From: Candidatus Uhrbacteria bacterium
GTDB taxonomy: Bacteria; Patescibacteriota; Patescibacteriia; UBA9934
NCBI GenBank assembly: GCA_030688135.1
Contig: JAUYIW010000023.1
Span: 1-22,831, forward strand
DNA length: 22,831 nucleotides
Reading direction: 5' to 3'
Numbering within the stretch: the stretch's first letter is position 1; every line of letters begins with the position of its first letter. This document shows positions 19,762 to 22,831 of the stretch, piece by piece. A program made the position numbers and the translations under genes. The notes beneath the pieces are model-generated. The model did not search any database and was not told where the DNA came from. It saw only the letters and a program-made list of their open reading frames with translations.

Positions 19762-20118
19762 ATGAAGAGGTTAATGTTTGTGATCATAATGATAGCAATT
19801 GCTCTCCCGGGTATTTTTACACCTGATGTATTTGCGTTTGCATCCATGGATAGCCACGCAGAAACATCGCACGAAATGGACTGCGAAACTGGTGGATGCA
19901 TGCCGGTTGATATGGGTACTTGCGAAGCTTATTGTTTCGCTAAGACCGTTAAGGCAGAGGCAACGCAAGTGCTTCAGGCAAATCCATTTTCAAATGTACT
20001 GATGAGGGCAGCAAAGCAGATTTTACCTACTCCGGAATCATCGGTAGTTCCAAAGATTCAACAAAATACGCTGACACCGCGTAAGCAATTATCAATAATA
20101 TCCGTTCAGCGAGAATAG
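19762..20118 (+). CDS. Secreted Cys/His/Met-rich small protein, putative metal binder
   Basis: 118 residues. Start ATG 19762 gives a classic signal peptide (MKRLMFVIIMIAIALPGIF...VFAFA); the longer frame from 19714 would add 16 residues that read through the promoter palindrome. The mature N-terminus is packed with possible soft-metal ligands: SMDSHAETSHEMDCETGGC then MGTCEAYCF, with Cys41, 46, 54, 58, two His and several Met. The C-terminal half is plain. Its place before DUF1573, rhodanese and a CopA-type ATPase suggests copper binding outside the cell. No family recognised. Confidence 0.7.
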   Translation: MKRLMFVIIMIAIALPGIFTPDVFAFASMDSHAETSHEMDCETGGCMPVDMGTCEAYCFAKTVKAEATQVLQANPFSNVLMRAAKQILPTPESSVVPKIQQNTLTPRKQLSIISVQRE

Positions 20119-20176
20119 ACCAGGCGGCCTTAAATTTTACTTAAGTAAGATTAGGTCGTTTTATTTTTATTCTTAA
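20118..20176 (+). terminator. Probable intrinsic terminator
   Basis: GACC/GGTC (20118-20121, 20154-20157) with inner CTTAA/TTAAG, followed by GTTTTATTTTTATT. Confidence 0.5.
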
Positions 20177-20188
20177 TGTACGGATTTT

Positions 20189-20713
20189 ATGTCTAATAAC
20201 ATGCAGGAGATTATAAAAAATCCATTTGTTGTTCTTGTGATCGCCATAGCTGTAATTGGAATTGGGTACAGCGCTTTGGGTAGTGGCCAAACATCAGATG
20301 GTCAAAATGACGAATCAGCTTCCGGAGTACTAACAGTGTCCGAAGAGTCTTGGGATTTAGGTGAAATTTCCATGGCTGATGGAGACAGCGTATACACAGT
20401 AGAACTTAGAAATGATTCTGACTTAGCTGTCACTATTACTGAACTGTACACGTCTTGTATGTGTACAACCGCTCAGCTTATTTATGAAGATGGTTCGAAG
20501 AGTCGAGTTAAGGGGATGCCGGGGCACAGCGGTATAACCAGAGTATCTGAAGTTATCGAACCTGGTGCTACGGCGTTACTTGAGATTATATTTGATCCTA
20601 ATGCTCACGGCCAGGATGCAACAGGTATAATTTCGCGATCGGTATATCTAGAAACCGACAGCGTAACTCAACCGGAAATTGAGTTACAGTTTTTTGGGAA
20701 TGTAACTAAATAA
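20189..20713 (+). CDS. DUF1573-family anchored protein
   Basis: 174 residues. A signal-anchor helix (12-30) is followed by an Ig-like beta domain of the DUF1573 type: WDLGEIS near the start, the LYTSCMCTTA turn with Cys90 and Cys92, then IEPGATALLEIIFDPNAHG and RSVYLETDS. The family is extracytoplasmic and of unknown role; its CxC turn could bind a metal or form a disulfide. It is 2 bp upstream of a second DUF1573 gene fused to rhodanese, so the pair are co-transcribed and probably work together. Confidence 0.82.
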   Translation: MSNNMQEIIKNPFVVLVIAIAVIGIGYSALGSGQTSDGQNDESASGVLTVSEESWDLGEISMADGDSVYTVELRNDSDLAVTITELYTSCMCTTAQLIYEDGSKSRVKGMPGHSGITRVSEVIEPGATALLEIIFDPNAHGQDATGIISRSVYLETDSVTQPEIELQFFGNVTK

Positions 20714-20715
20714 AT

Positions 20716-21486
20716 ATGAAAAATATCCTAATTGTAATCATTGTCGCTGCTGCTATTGTTGGAATTTATCTTATTTCAACAGGAGATGATAAGGGTGACA
20801 CACAAGCATTTTCAGAAGGCGAGATTGTATTTGATGAATCTGAGTACGATTTTGGAGTTATTAAACAAAGTGGTGGAATAGTGTCTCACGATTTTACATT
20901 TACATATAACGGTGTGGGTTCACTTAACGTGCTTAGCTTACCAACTAGTTGTAGTTGCACTTCGGCAGAGATAGATTTAAATGTTCTCGAGCCAGGGGAC
21001 ACTGGCGTTCTTACAGTATCATTTGATCCAAATTTGCATGAAGAGCCGGAAGGCAAGTTCTATAGGTCAGTTTATCTGATTACCGATCCTGAACTCAAAG
21101 ATCCTGCAGAGATCAAAATCTGGCAAGAAATTGATTTGGATCTTGGATCAGAGCGTTACAAAAATATTGGTGATGAAGAAGATGAGGATGAAAAAGTGGG
21201 GTATCAGACTATTAGCTCAGATGAACTAAGAGATATGCTAGAAAATGATGACATATTTCTTGTTGACGTGCATATTCCAGAGCAAGATCATATTGATGGG
21301 ACCGACGCCGTGATCCCATTTAATGAAATCGAGGATAGATTTGATGAGTTGCCAAGTAAGGACGCAGCGATTGTTCTATACTGTAGAAGTGGTAATATGA
21401 GCAAAGTTGCAGCTGACGAATTAGTTGAACACGGCTATACAAATGTATATAACCTTTATGGAGGAATCGAGGCCTATAATAAGTAA
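20716..21486 (+). CDS. DUF1573-rhodanese fusion protein
   Basis: 256 residues. A signal-anchor helix (3-20) leads to a DUF1573 domain (about 35-140: YDFGVIKQSGG, LPTSCSCTSA with Cys79 and Cys81, LEPGDTGVLTVSFDPNLHE). An acidic linker (150-161, EDEDE) follows, then a rhodanese domain (165-256) with the active loop CRSGNMS, Cys223. Rhodaneses carry persulfide sulfur on that Cys. If the anchor is N-in, both domains face outside, so the rhodanese could deliver sulfur or reduce the DUF1573 CxC pair. The fusion links two functions normally seen apart. Confidence 0.87.
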   Translation: MKNILIVIIVAAAIVGIYLISTGDDKGDTQAFSEGEIVFDESEYDFGVIKQSGGIVSHDFTFTYNGVGSLNVLSLPTSCSCTSAEIDLNVLEPGDTGVLTVSFDPNLHEEPEGKFYRSVYLITDPELKDPAEIKIWQEIDLDLGSERYKNIGDEEDEDEKVGYQTISSDELRDMLENDDIFLVDVHIPEQDHIDGTDAVIPFNEIEDRFDELPSKDAAIVLYCRSGNMSKVAADELVEHGYTNVYNLYGGIEAYNK

Positions 21487-21503
21487 TTAATTAGATTAAT
21501 CGT

Positions 21504-22454
21504 ATGCATGAACAAAATTATCCGAGCAATATCCCTTCAGGCGATAAGCCGGAGAAGCCTAAAAAAGAGCCAGTCAATTTTTGGAAAAGCGTTTCTGCAC
21601 TGCTTTTTATTGTGTTGGCAGTAATGGTAATTAGCAGAGTTGATTTAGGTTCCGGGGTTACTATAGATTCAGATGAAGACACGGCAGTGTCGCTCACAGA
21701 CGAGTTGTTTATAGAAGACGCAGTGTTGCCTCAAGAGGGAGTTGAGATTCCTATTGAGTGGGGAGATTTCGGTAAACAAATGTTAGACTCTGGTGTGATT
21801 GATGAAGAGGCATTTTTAGCACTGTATGACCGTCGTGGTGGGCTGGACGATGAGATGACCGGTCTGCTTTATGGAGAAAATAACGGCAGATTAACAATTA
21901 CTGCAGAGAACTCCGGTTATTTGTTAAACCTCCTCTGGGCTTTCGGGCTTGGAAACAAGAATGACATTCTCGAATCAGGTCCAATCACAACTTCGGGTGA
22001 CGCTGGACGGTTCGCTGCTACGGGTGGTTGGTCACTTGCTACTGGGGATTCAATGGATCATTTCAGCATGCATTCATTTGTTTCGCTAACAGAAGCTCAA
22101 CAACAATTGGTAGAAGAAGTGTCATCGAATATTTATAGGCCATGTTGTGGCAATTCAACATTCTTCCCTGATTGCAACCACGGAATGGCAATGCTTGGAC
22201 TTCTCGAAATCATGGCGTCACAAGGAATGTCAGCAGAAGATATGTATGATTACGCACTAAAAGTTAACTCATTCTGGTTCCCAAGCACGTACCTTACAAT
22301 TGCAAAGTATATGGGTGAGCAGGGAGTTGCTTGGACCGATGTAGATTCAAAGGAAATGTTAGGAAATAGCTACTCTAGTTCGGCTGGATACAAAAGCGTG
22401 CTTGCAAAGGTTGAACCTTCGACTTCGAGTGGCGGTGGCGGTTGCGGAATATAG
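21504..22454 (+). CDS. Anchored hypothetical protein with CC-x8-C-x-H motif
   Basis: 316 residues. A Pro/Lys-rich cytosolic start is followed by one membrane helix (28-44) and a large extracytoplasmic helical domain. The notable cluster is YRPCCGNSTFFPDCNHGMAML: Cys214, Cys215, Cys224 and His226, with His187 and His190 (DHFSMH) shortly before. The chain ends in a glycine-rich SGGGGCGI with Cys314. This array could bind copper, iron or heme-like groups. I do not recognise a family. It sits between the DUF1573-rhodanese gene (17 bp) and a copper-type ATPase, which supports a metal role. Confidence 0.75.
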   Translation: MHEQNYPSNIPSGDKPEKPKKEPVNFWKSVSALLFIVLAVMVISRVDLGSGVTIDSDEDTAVSLTDELFIEDAVLPQEGVEIPIEWGDFGKQMLDSGVIDEEAFLALYDRRGGLDDEMTGLLYGENNGRLTITAENSGYLLNLLWAFGLGNKNDILESGPITTSGDAGRFAATGGWSLATGDSMDHFSMHSFVSLTEAQQQLVEEVSSNIYRPCCGNSTFFPDCNHGMAMLGLLEIMASQGMSAEDMYDYALKVNSFWFPSTYLTIAKYMGEQGVAWTDVDSKEMLGNSYSSSAGYKSVLAKVEPSTSSGGGGCGI

Positions 22455-22460
22455 TAGATT

Positions 22461-22492
22461 AAAAAAGAGAGGTTCCTTGTGAGCCTCTCTAT
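22461..22492. terminator. Hairpin terminator before the ATPase gene
   Basis: AGAGAGG (22466-22472) pairs with CCTCTCT (22484-22490), with GG-TTC/GA-GCC extending inward. A-rich on the left and only mildly T-rich on the right. Confidence 0.55.
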
Positions 22493-22503
22493 TCATTGTA
22501 GAG

Positions 22504-22509
22504 TATAAT
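22504..22509 (+). promoter_or_regulatory. -10 box giving a leaderless ATPase mRNA
   Basis: A perfect TATAAT only 8 nt before the ATG at 22518. The -35 region overlaps the terminator hairpin and is weak. Confidence 0.5.
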
Positions 22510-22517
22510 AGTTTCAT

Positions 22518-22831
22518 ATGTTAAAATCTCAATTCAATATAGAAGGAATGCATTGCGCAAGTTGCGCTGTGCAAATCGAAGGGTCGCTCAAAAAGCTTCC
22601 CGGTGTTAGTAATGCAAATGTTAACTATACTTTAGCAAGAGCTTCTGTAGAGTTTGATGAGACAAAGTCGCAAGAGTCTGATTTGCATAAGGTTATTGTT
22701 GATTCCGGTTATACTGTGAAGATGGAAGAAAAGCATGCGGGCGCAAAGGCGCATGGGTCAGAACATAGCGGACACTCAATGGCGCATACCGACGCACAAA
22801 CAGCGCTACGTCGCGCAATTATTTCTTTAGT
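22518..22831 (+). CDS. copA: Heavy-metal (copper-type) P-type ATPase, 3' partial
   Basis: The first 104 codons of a gene that runs off the window. The N-terminus is a heavy-metal-associated domain with the ligand loop GMHCASC (Cys13, Cys16), a beta-alpha-beta fold (VSNANVNYTLARASVEFD) and SGYTV near its end. It is followed by a His-rich linker (HAGAKAHGSEHSGHSMAHTD) that could bind more metal, then the start of the first helix region. CxxC metal-binding domain plus His-rich linker is typical of Cu+ export ATPases; the transport-site CPC lies outside the window, so the metal is inferred. The ATG is 8 nt from a TATAAT box, so the mRNA is probably leaderless. Confidence 0.85.
   Translation, partial: MLKSQFNIEGMHCASCAVQIEGSLKKLPGVSNANVNYTLARASVEFDETKSQESDLHKVIVDSGYTVKMEEKHAGAKAHGSEHSGHSMAHTDAQTALRRAIISL

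Noticed and set aside
1..22831. CRISPR array, prophage or conjugative element
   Set aside because: No regularly spaced identical repeats, no phage structural genes and no transfer genes were seen.

Overview
The window reads like chromosome from a Candidate Phyla Radiation (Patescibacteria, Parcubacteria-like) bacterium. This is an inference from several traits: short streamlined genes, rare Shine-Dalgarno sequences, a shortened SMC without a recognisable hinge, an S16 protein with a long Ala/Glu/Pro tail, a VanW/PG-binding wall protein, and palindromic intergenic repeats. No rRNA, tRNA or CRISPR array was recognised.

Region 1 (1-4975) holds single, unrelated genes all on the + strand: a Fic protein (cut by the window edge), a SAM methyltransferase, an anchored lipid- or wall-facing protein, an 86-residue orphan, a stand-alone NIF3 insert-domain protein and a second Fic protein. 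Between them lie imperfect inverted repeats with the R''-L''...L'-R' layout of integron attC sites. Sites at 728-832 and 3665-3718 are complete; three others are degenerate or interrupted, one by a REPIN-like hairpin. For the methyltransferase and NIF3 genes, the putative cassette start (TTATAC, TTATCA) is exactly complementary to the cassette's own R'' box (GTATAAC, TGATAAC), as expected for excisable gene cassettes. I regard this integron-like cassette array as the most interesting content; no integrase lies in the window.

Region 2 (5005-12425, minus strand) is mostly housekeeping: a KH RNA-binding protein, rpsP, a four-helix-bundle protein, then two foreign-looking genes (6955-8639) with strong promoters and Shine-Dalgarno sites, then pyrD (class-2-like but with a class-1-type catalytic Cys) and a hinge-less SMC. 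A well-paired stem lies between rpsP and the KH gene.

Region 3 (12500-16611, plus strand) has a cupredoxin-VKOR-DoxX membrane redox operon, a DHH phosphoesterase preceded by a MITE-like element, a CIRCE (HrcA) operator ahead of clpP, and a free-standing small RNA gene with its own promoter and terminator.

Region 4 (16644-19671, minus) is an overlapping operon: membrane protein, Hsp20, VanW-family wall protein. A palindrome at 19717-19734 could control it and the divergent Region 5 (19762-22831, plus). Region 5 looks like a copper/thiol module: a secreted Cys/His-rich peptide, a DUF1573 protein, a DUF1573-rhodanese fusion, an anchored CC..C.H protein and the start of a CopA-type ATPase.
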